From Collimonas sp. OK307 (GTDB taxonomy: Bacteria; Pseudomonadota; Gammaproteobacteria; Burkholderiales; Burkholderiaceae_D), in contig NZ_FOQI01000018.1 in the NCBI RefSeq assembly GCF_900113705.1, positions 1 through 64,000 on the forward strand: a stretch of DNA of 64,000 nt, written 5' to 3'. A program made the position numbers and the translations under genes. The notes beneath the pieces were generated by a model. The model worked only from the letters and a program-made list of their open reading frames with translations, ran no database searches and was not told the DNA's origin. Positions 33,415 to 42,117 of this stretch are shown here, in pieces (within the stretch, counting starts at the first letter, position 1; each line of letters begins with the position of its first letter).

Positions 33415-35022
33415 TCAAAAGATCCAATACAAACTGAGCAGGGCACTGAACGAACTTCCCTCTCCTTTAAATTGCGACAAGCTTGGCTTGTCCGTATAGC
33501 CCAGTCCCGCAGTGGCATAAAGGCCCGGCATGACGTGATACGTATAGGCGGCAGTGATGCTGTTGGATTCGCCAATGGGATAGAAGTTTGTAAAGGTGGA
33601 ATAGACGTTCAAGGCTTTCTGAAGATATTTGTTTGCCTTGTTGTGGCTATAGACGAACGAAAGCATATCGCTTGGCCGACTCGCAGATGGCCCGACCAAG
33701 TAGGTGCGCGCCTCAACGTACTGAGTAAAAGGGGTTGATTTTTGATCGCCATACATAAAACTTCCACCTACATACAGGCCTCTGTACGCTGTGTATGGTG
33801 ACGCAGGAGCTGACTGGGTCAACTGATAATCAGCGAGAGCATAAAGTCCATACGCTCCGTTCTTCGTTGCGTGGGGATCCTGCAGCATGCGGCTGTAATC
33901 CGCGAACGTCGATGTGTTGTACATATACCCGGCGCGAAGCCAGGTAAATGGTGTATTCGTCGCAGATGGCCGCTTATAGCCAATCTCGCTGAGATACAAA
34001 TCGCGCGTTCCTGGAACTGACGAATTGAAGGCAAGGCCGGAGGGATTCGCATGCACCTCGTCATAAATTGAGTTCCCCGTAGGTCCAAGGACCGGCAGAC
34101 TGCGTTGAACTGCTGCCTGCGCATACAGCTTGTCTGTGATGTTCCATTTAATACGCAAGTTTGGCGTGCTTATGCTGTTTGGCGACATGCCCAAAACAAT
34201 TGGGATAGACGCCGACGGGCCGAATGGATTGACGACCATCCCACCGACGAAGGTCCCAGCGAATTCCGGTAGGTTTGCAAAATAGCCTGCCTTGATTTCC
34301 AGCTTTTTGTCGAGAAACGTCTGGTACCACGATATACCGTTGAAACGAAATGTATTTGGGTTGTACTGTTGGTCTGTACTTGCACCGAAATTCGCTCCAA
34401 CCGCGATCTGCCCATCAGGCACCCCGTACTGACTCATGTCGTACGTCAAAAATGCGGAGTTCGCCACCATGATGCTGGGGCGTTGACCAAAATACGAACG
34501 GCCGCCCGCGCAGTTGTAGTTGAGACTATTCGGCCCGCAAGGCGCATAGCCCGATGAAGGAATCCGGCCAGGCGTATCGAGAAGATTGTTCTGAAATATT
34601 GCTGAACCTTGCACCGAAAAACCAAAGCCATGCGAAGCCAGGTTAGTCCGCCAATTTCCATCATCGGCCACCAAGCTGTCGCCGTAGGATGGAAACATCA
34701 CATTCCATCCTTTGTATCCATACTTCGCGTCCAAAGCACGTCCTCGCTCAGCAGAGGTCGGCGGCGTCGACATGCTCATTGCAACAGGCGACTCCGGTAC
34801 CACGACGACAGGTGACTGAAGCTCGGAAACCTGCGTTGTGACAGATTGTTCAGCAGCCTTGGCCGGCCACGCGCTGATGGCAAGTGCACTCAGCGCGACT
34901 CCGGAATACGCGAGAGATCGACATCGAAAGCGTTCGACTTTCTTTCGCCCAGAAATCACATCGACAGAACTCCGCCCGGATAAGCGGATCTTATGGGCGA
35001 TACCAATAGTATTGAAACTCAT
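33415..35022 (-). CDS. Outer-membrane porin, OprB-like
   Basis: A 535-residue protein with an unusually long N-terminus before a hydrophobic signal segment (YSGVALSALAISAWPAKA, cut near residue 57). The remainder has alternating aromatic beta-strands (GNWRTNLASHGFGFSVQGSAIFQNN, FRFNGISWYQTFLDKKLEIKAGYF), several TM-strand repeats and a C-terminal LSLYWIF ending in Phe, all typical of outer-membrane barrels. The layout resembles carbohydrate-selective OprB porins. It is upstream of the catabolic operon and on the same strand; uptake of its substrate is the likely role. ATG at 35022 follows aggagacgagcaa. Confidence 0.75.
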   Translation of the reverse strand: MSFNTIGIAHKIRLSGRSSVDVISGRKKVERFRCRSLAYSGVALSALAISAWPAKAAEQSVTTQVSELQSPVVVVPESPVAMSMSTPPTSAERGRALDAKYGYKGWNVMFPSYGDSLVADDGNWRTNLASHGFGFSVQGSAIFQNNLLDTPGRIPSSGYAPCGPNSLNYNCAGGRSYFGQRPSIMVANSAFLTYDMSQYGVPDGQIAVGANFGASTDQQYNPNTFRFNGISWYQTFLDKKLEIKAGYFANLPEFAGTFVGGMVVNPFGPSASIPIVLGMSPNSISTPNLRIKWNITDKLYAQAAVQRSLPVLGPTGNSIYDEVHANPSGLAFNSSVPGTRDLYLSEIGYKRPSATNTPFTWLRAGYMYNTSTFADYSRMLQDPHATKNGAYGLYALADYQLTQSAPASPYTAYRGLYVGGSFMYGDQKSTPFTQYVEARTYLVGPSASRPSDMLSFVYSHNKANKYLQKALNVYSTFTNFYPIGESNSITAAYTYHVMPGLYATAGLGYTDKPSLSQFKGEGSSFSALLSLYWIF

Positions 35023-35086
35023 TTGCTCGTCTCCTAAATTATTTTGTTTTCTATTATTTCCGTCGAATCTCTAGACTTCCGCAGGC

Positions 35087-35287
35087 TTAGGTTTCTAAGA
35101 TCTGCAACCGCGGTTTGCCTTCGGATTCGACGTACCCGGAGACCGCGATGTTCTGCTCCACGCTGGCGTGGTGATGTTTCGATGAGAATGAATACGTGGC
35201 TTTCACTCTCGATAGATTCAGAACTGCTTCTGTCGCCCCATTGCCAGAAACTGGATAAATGGCGGCTGTTCCAGGCAGTCGAATCAT
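35087..35287 (-). CDS. Possible small hypothetical protein
   Basis: A 66-residue frame (MIRLPGTAAIYPVSGNG start) with ggaga seven bases before ATG at 35287. Its composition is plausible for a protein, but no family is recognised and no neighbour supports it. It would be co-directional with the porin and start of the same transcript. It may be the remnant of a larger gene. Confidence 0.3.
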   Translation of the reverse strand: MIRLPGTAAIYPVSGNGATEAVLNLSRVKATYSFSSKHHHASVEQNIAVSGYVESEGKPRLQILET

Positions 35288-35368
35288 TCAGTGTCTCCGT
35301 CTTGTGCGCCGTTGACGACGCTTCTTTTTTTCGAGGAAATCAAATGACAAAATAGGGCAAGGCCGTTA

Positions 35369-35398
35369 ATGAACTATGATTCATGAACCAGCGTTCAT
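35369..35398. promoter_or_regulatory. Overlapping palindromes, candidate TetR-type operator
   Basis: ATGAA-CTATGA-TTCAT (35369-35384) overlaps ATGAAC-CAGC-GTTCAT (35383-35398), both perfect inverted repeats sharing AT at the junction. Such paired arms are typical TetR operators. The site lies between the leftward porin gene and the rightward membrane-protein gene. Two TetR genes lie 1.1-2.7 kb away. No matching palindrome was found in their own upstream regions. Confidence 0.5.
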
Positions 35399-35616
35399 TT
35401 AATATAAATGCTGAAACCCGGCGGCGTCAAGCACTGATACAAGTTTCTCGAGAAAATTTCAGTCAACATGTTTTGCACAGCTGTGATTCATGCAAAGCTA
35501 ACACAAAACAATCCGTATAGGCGGTTTACCTTATTAAAATTCAATGCTACGCTGCACCTCACACATCAGCAGTCCACAAAAAAATTTTTGATGTGCAAAC
35601 AAATAAAGGAGACAAA

Positions 35617-36177
35617 ATGTCACAGCAGCAAGATACGGCACACAAGGATGCCCGGACGAACGACCATGTCGGCAGAGCTTCGGTTGGCAAGGGGCTGTTT
35701 ACCCTCATCACCGCGGTCGTCGTAGTGGGATCGTTTATAGCTTTGAACTATGCGTTGGCAATCGCTGATATGTGGGTCGGGTTTCTCTTTGCGCTCTATT
35801 GGGGCGGACTTGAGCGTTCCAATTTCAAGAAGCTACCTAATTGCATCGTAGGCGCCGCCGTTGGCTTGACGGCAGCCTATTTCTTGCATGCACTGCCCTT
35901 GGCTTTTGGAGCAGCTGCACTGGCGCCGTGCATTGCCGGCGTGATTGTTTTGGTATTTTTCCAGATCATGGGTTGGTTCGTGGTGGCGATCAATATGACC
36001 ACCATGCTCTTCTTGACGGTTGCGACGATCCCCTCGATCCAGGCAAGTAGCCAATACCCGCAGCTAATGATCTCCATGGCACTCGGCGCATTGTATTTTT
36101 CGATCGTCGTCTGGATCGCTAATCAAATTTCACGCCGCCTTGCGAATACAACCCGTTTGACCTCATCTACTCACTGA
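35617..36177 (+). CDS. Inner-membrane protein, possibly DUF1097-like
   Basis: A 186-residue protein with a polar N-terminus followed by about five hydrophobic helices (FTLITAVVVVGSFIALNYALAI; VGFLFALYWGGL; CIVGAAVGLTAAYFLHALP; PCIAGVIVLVFFQIMGWFVV; MISMALGALYFSIVVWIAN). The layout and the central small-residue helices recall DUF1097/YcdZ-type proteins, but I am not certain. The start at 35617 is chosen because aaggagacaaa precedes it; the frame opens at 35593. Function unknown. Confidence 0.65.
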   Translation: MSQQQDTAHKDARTNDHVGRASVGKGLFTLITAVVVVGSFIALNYALAIADMWVGFLFALYWGGLERSNFKKLPNCIVGAAVGLTAAYFLHALPLAFGAAALAPCIAGVIVLVFFQIMGWFVVAINMTTMLFLTVATIPSIQASSQYPQLMISMALGALYFSIVVWIANQISRRLANTTRLTSSTH

Positions 36178-36524
36178 AAGGATCAAGCTTGACCACGCCT
36201 TATCGAAGAAACCCGTGTATACGAAACAGCCAGTGCATCTCGGCGATTTCGTTAGAAACATGGGAGCGTCGCAAGACGTCGCCGGGCGTGGTCAGCGACC
36301 ATTCATACGGTCGAATTAGAGGAAAATTTCGGGGATCTACAGCATGGCGTGAGGCGGAGAAGCAGCAGCGCTGCCCCCTTCATTCAACAAGTTGCAGTAA
36401 AGCAACGTCGTGCGGAGTAGCGGTTCTTGGATCCAAAACAGTCGGGCATGAGGGGCTTATTACCGTGTCGCTGCCTTTGACCCACACTCAAGACACGGGT
36501 GTCACCATGCCTCAGTTTCGGCCA
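36178..36524. other. Intergenic, no supported gene
   Basis: A 115-codon rightward frame starts with a TTG at 36189 just after the membrane-protein stop, preceded by aaggatcaagc. Its translation is rich in Arg, Ser and Cys with no hydrophobic core, and I recognise no domain. I treat it as non-coding, though a decayed gene cannot be excluded. Confidence 0.4.
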
Positions 36525-37121
36525 TCAGCGGGCTGACCGCTTCCTCGGCTGCTCCTGTTGCGATTCTCTTTTCCAGCTATTGTCGTCCATCAGCCTCGCG
36601 AACAAACGTTCGCGCGCCGCTTTTGAAATCGGTGATAGTCCGAGTAAAACGTTGAACGCAATACCGCTAGCGGCAAAATAACGAACCAGAGCAAGCTCCG
36701 GATCGACTGCGTCGTCTTGCAGCTTCTTCATCTTGGCGATCTCCGATTCCCGGGATTCAGTCAGTAATTCTGGATTTTCGACCAGAGCTGCCAATATAGC
36801 GCGCGCCACCGAGTGTGACTGGTTGGAGGCGGCCCTATACATAGCGATCTGCATAGAGAGGACCTGCTCAGTTTTTGATGCTCCCTCACTAGCCAGATGG
36901 TTTCGTGCAATGCGATCGAAGTCCTGTCTCTGAAAGTCGAGCAAGGCCTTCAGCACCCCGTTCTTCGTACGGAACTGGTGCATAAGCCCGCCCTTGCTTA
37001 TACCGCTTTCCTGCGCCAATGAATCGAAAGTTAACCCTTTCACGCCCTCTCTGGTAAGGATTGCAAATGCGGCGTCGATTGCTTTTCTACGGGTTGTCTC
37101 GGAACGGGTCGGATTGTCCAT
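36525..37121 (-). CDS. TetR-family regulator 1
   Basis: A 198-residue TetR protein starting MDNPTRSETTRRKAIDAAFA. The helix-turn-helix is FDSLAQESGISKGGLMHQFRTKNGVL. The start at 37121 is chosen by alignment with the second TetR (MDNTTRSKLSRNAI), since the frame stays open to 37250 with nothing conserved. It and the regulator at 37485-38054 share the HTH segment SKGGLMHQFR and similar C-terminal blocks (DPELALVRYFAASGI vs DPELATLRWYAARGM), so they are duplicated or closely related genes pointing away from each other. The targets may be nearby transport genes. Confidence 0.85.
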   Translation of the reverse strand: MDNPTRSETTRRKAIDAAFAILTREGVKGLTFDSLAQESGISKGGLMHQFRTKNGVLKALLDFQRQDFDRIARNHLASEGASKTEQVLSMQIAMYRAASNQSHSVARAILAALVENPELLTESRESEIAKMKKLQDDAVDPELALVRYFAASGIAFNVLLGLSPISKAARERLFARLMDDNSWKRESQQEQPRKRSAR

Positions 37122-37484
37122 TGTAAATACTTTTGTGTGACGTAGAAGCTGGCTATGGGCCGTCGGTGCTACACACATGACGGCAAGCTCTAGTGAGTTA
37201 TCAGAATCGATAGAGTACATTACTTTCGGTGCGAAGATACCCCTTATCATTTCTGCATTGGATTTAGTCGAAAAACCAACTCAATTGGATCAAGGATTGC
37301 TGTGGCATTTGGATGCAACGATGGAAGCCTAGATCCTCATCGCGCTATTCAAAGTCTCGCCATAACGTAAACGGCAGATGGATACCATGGCAATTCAAAA
37401 ACAGACCAGAAAGATTGTTTTTTCCGTCATTCCGAGCTATCTTCACTGGTTTGGGAGCTCTCCATCCCGCAATGGAAATAGATA
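37122..37484. other. Divergent promoter region of the two TetR genes
   Basis: Nothing gene-like was seen. The region separates the two divergent TetR genes. No clear palindromic operator is visible; aggaaatagataATG-type purine-rich sequence precedes 37485. Confidence 0.4.
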
Positions 37485-38054
37485 ATGGATAACACTACTC
37501 GATCGAAGCTATCACGCAACGCCATCATTCAGGCGGCCCTGACCATCATCGGACGCGATGGCCCTCGTCGATTGACGCTTGATGCCATTGCACGCGAAGC
37601 CGGCGTCAGTAAAGGCGGGCTAATGCATCAATTCCGGTCGAAAGAGGCTGTGCTAAGGGCGATGTTGGAATATCAAGCCGAATACTTCGATGCATTTTCT
37701 CAGCACTACATGACCAAAGCAGGTGCTACATCGCCCGAAGCCAACTTGTCGACACAGATCGCGGTGGCCCGCGAAGCCGTCACCACACAAAAATCGGTTG
37801 CGTTTGCAATGCTCGGCGCCATCAGTGAAGAACCCGGGCTCTTGTCCATGTTTAAAGAGATTGATGCCAAGAAAATTGCATCCATCAAGACAGAGGCCGT
37901 TGATCCTGAATTAGCGACCCTGCGCTGGTATGCCGCCAGGGGAATGCTTCTGAGTGCCCTGCTCGGGCAATGCTCCCTTTCGGAGGATGAGCGCCAGCGC
38001 CTTTTTGAGCGCCTGCTCGACAGCCAGCAATGGCTGGCTCATAGCAAGACCTAG
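37485..38054 (+). CDS. TetR-family regulator 2
   Basis: A 189-residue TetR protein, paralogous to the regulator at 36525-37121. The helix-turn-helix spans about residues 27-55 (LDAIAREAGVSKGGLMHQFRSKEAVL). The C-terminal domain (LSMFKEIDAKKIASIKTEAVDPELATL) matches the AefR-like pattern seen in regulators of efflux and lipid genes. It lies upstream of the lipoprotein and pqi genes, and a perfect operator-like palindrome lies at 38289-38306. That arrangement makes it a candidate repressor of the pqi operon, which is inference. Confidence 0.87.
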   Translation: MDNTTRSKLSRNAIIQAALTIIGRDGPRRLTLDAIAREAGVSKGGLMHQFRSKEAVLRAMLEYQAEYFDAFSQHYMTKAGATSPEANLSTQIAVAREAVTTQKSVAFAMLGAISEEPGLLSMFKEIDAKKIASIKTEAVDPELATLRWYAARGMLLSALLGQCSLSEDERQRLFERLLDSQQWLAHSKT

Positions 38055-38512
38055 AAGAACGCTCCTCGTACACGCCCTCTCGCAGGAGGCCGTGTGCTCG
38101 GTGGTGATAGCCCGACCATCTTCTGCTTTGATCTCCACATATCGGACACTCCTCAAAGGTTGTTCGATAGCTGACGCAGCGCCACAGAGCATAGCCCGCT
38201 GAACGGGGTTAGGCTCGCTCCTTTGCTATAAATGACCTGCCCTTTTTCCTCTGTTGCAAAATTTCAGCAGATTTTATAAATCAAAAGAAAACCGACCAAC
38301 CGGTTTGCCAATTCAATATTCAATGCTATATTCGCTCCCTGAGCTAGTGCGAAAGGGGCGGCCGGGAGTTGATCTCGTTATCAGTTGAATGTCGTATCCA
38401 GGTCCGTCCAAACCGCCAGGTATTGATCTCCGTCACGGTCATGCCCCGCTCGTCTACCAAGTTGTGCCAGGCGATGACAGTCATCCCTTGGAAAATCTGA
38501 AGAGGAATTGAA
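38055..38512. other. Intergenic, promoter region of the lipoprotein-pqi operon
   Basis: No gene is supported. Contains the palindrome at 38289-38306 and a stretch tattcaatgctatattcgc that could hold a -10 (tatatt). Scattered short frames overlap the lipoprotein start and are not credible. Confidence 0.45.
38289..38306. promoter_or_regulatory. Perfect 6-6-6 palindrome, candidate operator
   Basis: AAACCG-ACCAAC-CGGTTT, a perfect inverted repeat, about 205 bases before the lipoprotein gene and about 235 bases after the TetR stop. It sits upstream of a tatatt -10-like box at about 38330. Geometry and GC-rich centre resemble TetR-family sites. Confidence 0.5.
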
Positions 38513-39178
38513 ATGTACATATCCATCAAGACAGGCCGGCTGGCGGCCATTGCGGCGTTCTGCATGGCGCTTGCCGCATGTGGGACCACGCAACCGAATT
38601 CGTATTCGGGAATCTCGTCGTCATCTAAGCTAATGCCAAATCAGAACAATGATACCGGACGTGTTCCGTACAGTTATTCGACTTCTGCCAACTGGAAAAA
38701 ATATAACGCGATCATCATTGATCCGGTCGTGGTTTACCGGGGACCGGATCAACAGTTCGGGGACATGTCAGAAAAAGACAAGACTGCTCTTGCCAGCTAC
38801 ATGCAAACTCAGTTCGCAGAAAAATTGACGACCCGTTTCACGCTCTCCCGCGATCAGGCTCCAAACACGCTGCGCCTGAAATTGACACTGACCGGTGCGG
38901 AAACGAACACTCCGGTCCTTGCCACTCTTTCACGATTTGACATTGCTGGAGGTATCTACAACGGGGTGCAGAATGCACGTAATCGAGAAGGAACGCTGAC
39001 AGGTTCTGTCATCTATGCTGTCGAGGTCTACGACGCGGCGAGCGATCGCCTTCTCAGCGCCTTTATTACGAAGCAGTATCCTCGCCCCTGGAACCTGGGG
39101 GCCAGCATGGGATCGCTGGCGGCATCGAAAGCCGGCATCGAAAAAGGAGCAGATGCGCTGGTTGAACAGCTGAAATGA
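38513..39178 (+). CDS. DUF3313-like outer-membrane lipoprotein
   Basis: A 221-residue lipoprotein. The signal peptide ends in the lipobox LAAC with Cys23, and the next residues GTT suit outer-membrane sorting. The mature part (IIIDPVVVYRGPDQQFGDMSEKDKTALASYMQTQF and LRLKLTLTGAETNTPVLATLSRFD) matches the DUF3313 pattern. Function unknown; these proteins are often exported and membrane associated. Its stop overlaps the first pqiA gene by four bases (ATGA), so it is translationally coupled to that operon. ATG at 38513 has gaggaattgaa upstream. Confidence 0.8.
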   Translation: MYISIKTGRLAAIAAFCMALAACGTTQPNSYSGISSSSKLMPNQNNDTGRVPYSYSTSANWKKYNAIIIDPVVVYRGPDQQFGDMSEKDKTALASYMQTQFAEKLTTRFTLSRDQAPNTLRLKLTLTGAETNTPVLATLSRFDIAGGIYNGVQNARNREGTLTGSVIYAVEVYDAASDRLLSAFITKQYPRPWNLGASMGSLAASKAGIEKGADALVEQLK

Positions 39179-39831
39179 TGCCAAACCAGGACGTTGCGCG
39201 GGATACGTCGACGTCAGGTGCTGACGGTCAGCACCTGATCGCTTGCGAATATTGCGACACCGTTTACCAGCGCGCCGGTCTTGCCGAAGGTGAGCAAGCA
39301 CTGTGCCTGCGCTGCGGTGGCACGCTATACCGCGAGAGCAGTCGCGCCTATCGTCGACTGCTGCCTCTAGTCGTGACCGCGCTCATCCTGTTTTTAATCT
39401 CCAACGTCTTTCCAATCGTCGAGATGGATCTCAAGGGCATCCGTACCCAGACCACATTATGGGGAGCAGTGGCGGCATTGTACGCAGATCAAATGTCGCT
39501 GGTTGCCTTGCTGGTGTTTGCAACCACCATCCTGTTCCCTCTGGCAGAGATGCTGATGATGCTCTACTTGCTTGTGCAGGTGAGACGACATCGTTTTCCG
39601 ACTGGCTTTGCGCACATCGTGCGCAGTATCCAGATGACCCGGCCTTGGGGCATGATCGAGGTCTATTTGCTCGGCGTGGTAGTGACGCTGGTCAAGCTGT
39701 CCAGCGTAGCCGATATACTGCCGGGCGTCGCCCTATGGTCGTTTAGCGTACTAGTGATCGTGCTGGCGACCATGCTGTCGTTCGATTCGCGCGACCTGTG
39801 GCAATACGTAAAGAAGGGGCAGCCGCGATGA
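39175..39831 (+). CDS. pqiA: PqiA-like membrane protein, first half
   Basis: A 218-residue inner-membrane protein of the paraquat-inducible protein A family. An N-terminal zinc ribbon (CEYCDTVY and CLRCGG) is followed by about four membrane helices, the first being LPLVVTALILFLISNVFPI. E. coli PqiA is about twice as long with two such zinc-ribbon-plus-helices halves; here the halves are two genes. It partners the MCE protein encoded downstream. ATGA overlaps link both neighbours. Confidence 0.85.
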   Translation: MMPNQDVARDTSTSGADGQHLIACEYCDTVYQRAGLAEGEQALCLRCGGTLYRESSRAYRRLLPLVVTALILFLISNVFPIVEMDLKGIRTQTTLWGAVAALYADQMSLVALLVFATTILFPLAEMLMMLYLLVQVRRHRFPTGFAHIVRSIQMTRPWGMIEVYLLGVVVTLVKLSSVADILPGVALWSFSVLVIVLATMLSFDSRDLWQYVKKGQPR

Positions 39832-40484
39832 ACGTGTCGCTGCCTGCCGGGCCGACAACTGCGTCAATGCGGCTGACGCCTTGCCACGCCTGCAGCCTGC
39901 TTAACCCGCGCTTGCTTGATGGCTTTCCCTGCCCACGCTGCGGCGCCGTTTTGCACCGTCGAAAGCCAAATAGTCTGGCGCGTACCTGGGCCTTTCTGAT
40001 CGCTGCCGCGATCTTCTACATCCCCGCTAACCTGCTGCCAATGATGATCACGCAGTCTGCGATGATGACCACGCAGTCTGTTTTCGAGATCTCACACGAC
40101 ACCATTCTCACCGGCATCGTCTATTTGTGGATTTCGGGTTCCAAGGCGCTGTCCATCCTGGTGCTGATTGCCAGCGTGGTGGTGCCGCTATTAAAGATGA
40201 TGGCCTTGACGGTCCTGCTGCTCTCGGTACATTTCCGCTCCACCTGGCGTATCCGGCAGCAGACCCGGCTGTACCGTCTGCTGGAAGTGATCGGACGCTG
40301 GTCCATGCTCGATATCTTCGTCGTAGCCATACTGGCCGCGCTGGTACGCGCCGGCAAGCTGGCCACTATCAGCCTCGGATCGGGGGCCCTGGCTTTTTCC
40401 TCTGTGGTCGTACTCACCATGCTCGCTTCCCTGAGTTTCGATCCCCGCTTGCTGTGGGATTCGCTGGACGCAAACAATGACTGA
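39828..40484 (+). CDS. pqiA: PqiA-like membrane protein, second half
   Basis: A 218-residue protein with its own zinc ribbon (CHACSLLN and CPRCGAVLHRR) and about four helices (FLIAAAIFYIPANLLPMMI, IVYLWISGSKALSILVLIASVVVPLLKM). It corresponds to the C-terminal half of E. coli PqiA. Start at 39828 overlaps the preceding stop by four bases; the frame also opens at 39798 inside the previous gene. The next gene begins eight bases before its end. The pair likely forms a heterodimer acting with PqiB. Confidence 0.85.
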   Translation: MNVSLPAGPTTASMRLTPCHACSLLNPRLLDGFPCPRCGAVLHRRKPNSLARTWAFLIAAAIFYIPANLLPMMITQSAMMTTQSVFEISHDTILTGIVYLWISGSKALSILVLIASVVVPLLKMMALTVLLLSVHFRSTWRIRQQTRLYRLLEVIGRWSMLDIFVVAILAALVRAGKLATISLGSGALAFSSVVVLTMLASLSFDPRLLWDSLDANND

Positions 40485-42117
40485 CCTGAACTCGCCACAT
40501 CCTTCTGCACCGCCTTCGCCACCGCGTCCGGAACTCCGTCACCAGGCGCGCTGGTTGCCTTCGCTCGTATGGTTGATCCCTATCGTCGCCGCAGTCGTCG
40601 GCTTATCGCTGCTGGTACACACGCTGTCCGAACGTGGCCCGGAAATCACCGTGACCTTCCGTACCGCGGATGGGCTCGCACCCGGGAGGACTCCGGTACG
40701 CTATAAGGCCGTGGATATCGGTATGGTCAAGTCCTTGCGCCTTGCGCCGGATCGTTCGCACGTGATCGCCACCATAGCGCTGACCAACGATGCGGGAAGT
40801 TTCCTGGCTAAGGACACGCGCTTTTGGGTAGTGCGTCCGCGTTTTGCCTTCTCCGGCATTTCAGGCCTGGAGACACTACTGTCCGGCACCTATATCGGCG
40901 TAGACGCCGGTATGTCGGAAACTCGCATCCACACCTTTACCGGACTGGAAGTACCGCCGGCGGTAGCCACTGATGCCTCCGGCAAGCAATTCGTACTGCG
41001 GGCAGCGGATCTCGGCTCACTCGACATTGGTTCCCCGGTTTACTACCGGCGCGTGCGGGTAGGGCAAGTAGTGGCTTACCAGCTCGCGCCAAACGGCCGG
41101 GATCTCTCCTTGCGCGTGTTTGTCGATAAACCTTACGACAAGCTGGTTACTGCCAACACGCGTTTCTGGCACGCAAGCGGTATAGACATCAAGCTGGACG
41201 CCGGCGGCCTCAAGGTCAATACGCAGGCGCTTGCCACCATGCTGCTTGGCGGCGTGGCCTTCCAGGATCCTGATGATTCCAAACCCGTTGCCACGGCCAG
41301 CGAGAACACACAATTCATGCTTGCCAGCGACCAGACCGAAGCCATGAAGGCTCCTGAAGAATTGAAGCCAGCCCTTGCCGTACTCAATTTCGACCAGTCC
41401 GTGCGCGGCCTGGCGCCGGGTGCACCGCTAGATTTTCGCGGCATAGTGGTAGGGCAGGTGCGCTCGATCGGGATCGAGTATCAGCGCGACAAAAAAACCT
41501 TCCGGTTTCCCGTGATAGTGGAACTCTATCCATCCCGCATGGGCTTCAGTCCACGCGACCTGGAGGATAAACAGCAAGCATACGATATCGCTGAAACGAT
41601 GAACAAGCGTGGCATGCGTGCGCAGCTGCGCAACGGCAACCTGTTGACCGGCCAGCTCTACGTCGCATTTGATTTCTTCCCCAAGGCGCCGCCGGTAAAG
41701 ATCAACGTCGACGGCCCCATGCCCGAACTGGCCACCACGCCCGGCACGCTTGACGAGCTGCAGGCCAAGCTAGGCAGCATCGTTAACAAAATCGACAAGG
41801 TGCCGTTCGAGCAAATTGGCCAGGAAATGCGTACCTCGATGGCGGCGCTGGACACGATGCTGAATAACGCCGACAAGCTGGTGGCCAAAATCAACGGCGA
41901 CGTGGTGCCGCAATTCACCACCGCGTTGCAGGATGCACACAAGACACTGCAGGCGGCTAACGATACGCTTGCCCCAAATGCGCCAATGCAACAGGACGCG
42001 CGTCGCATGATGCAAGAATTGACGCGCAGCGCCGCCTCCCTGCGCGCCTTGACCGATTACCTGGGGCGCCATCCCGAAGCATTGGTGCGCGGGAAAGTGA
42101 ATTCGGAGAAACCATGA
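40477..42117 (+). CDS. pqiB: PqiB-like MCE-domain lipid-transport protein
   Basis: A 546-residue protein, the same length as E. coli PqiB. One N-terminal membrane helix (LPSLVWLIPIVAAVVGLSLLVHTL) is followed by three MCE repeats at about residues 45-140, 165-270 and 300-400 (GLAPGRTPVRYKAVDIG, GSLDIGSPVYYRRVRVG, GLAPGAPLDFRGIVVG). A C-terminal helical region forms the periplasmic needle. It forms a hexameric tube that moves lipids between membranes. It overlaps pqiA by eight bases and pqiC by four. Confidence 0.93.
   Translation: MTDLNSPHPSAPPSPPRPELRHQARWLPSLVWLIPIVAAVVGLSLLVHTLSERGPEITVTFRTADGLAPGRTPVRYKAVDIGMVKSLRLAPDRSHVIATIALTNDAGSFLAKDTRFWVVRPRFAFSGISGLETLLSGTYIGVDAGMSETRIHTFTGLEVPPAVATDASGKQFVLRAADLGSLDIGSPVYYRRVRVGQVVAYQLAPNGRDLSLRVFVDKPYDKLVTANTRFWHASGIDIKLDAGGLKVNTQALATMLLGGVAFQDPDDSKPVATASENTQFMLASDQTEAMKAPEELKPALAVLNFDQSVRGLAPGAPLDFRGIVVGQVRSIGIEYQRDKKTFRFPVIVELYPSRMGFSPRDLEDKQQAYDIAETMNKRGMRAQLRNGNLLTGQLYVAFDFFPKAPPVKINVDGPMPELATTPGTLDELQAKLGSIVNKIDKVPFEQIGQEMRTSMAALDTMLNNADKLVAKINGDVVPQFTTALQDAHKTLQAANDTLAPNAPMQQDARRMMQELTRSAASLRALTDYLGRHPEALVRGKVNSEKP

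Larger units (their letters stand above)
35023..35616. other. Intergenic region with porin promoter and operator-like palindromes
   Basis: This interval separates the leftward porin gene from the rightward membrane-protein gene. It contains a possible small leftward frame (35087-35287), overlapping palindromes at 35369-35398, and an AT-rich promoter area before 35617. Nothing else gene-like was seen. Confidence 0.5.

Noticed and set aside
36189-36536. Possible gene after the membrane protein, with a TTG start
   Set aside because: No recognisable domain or hydrophobic core; Ser/Arg/Cys-rich.
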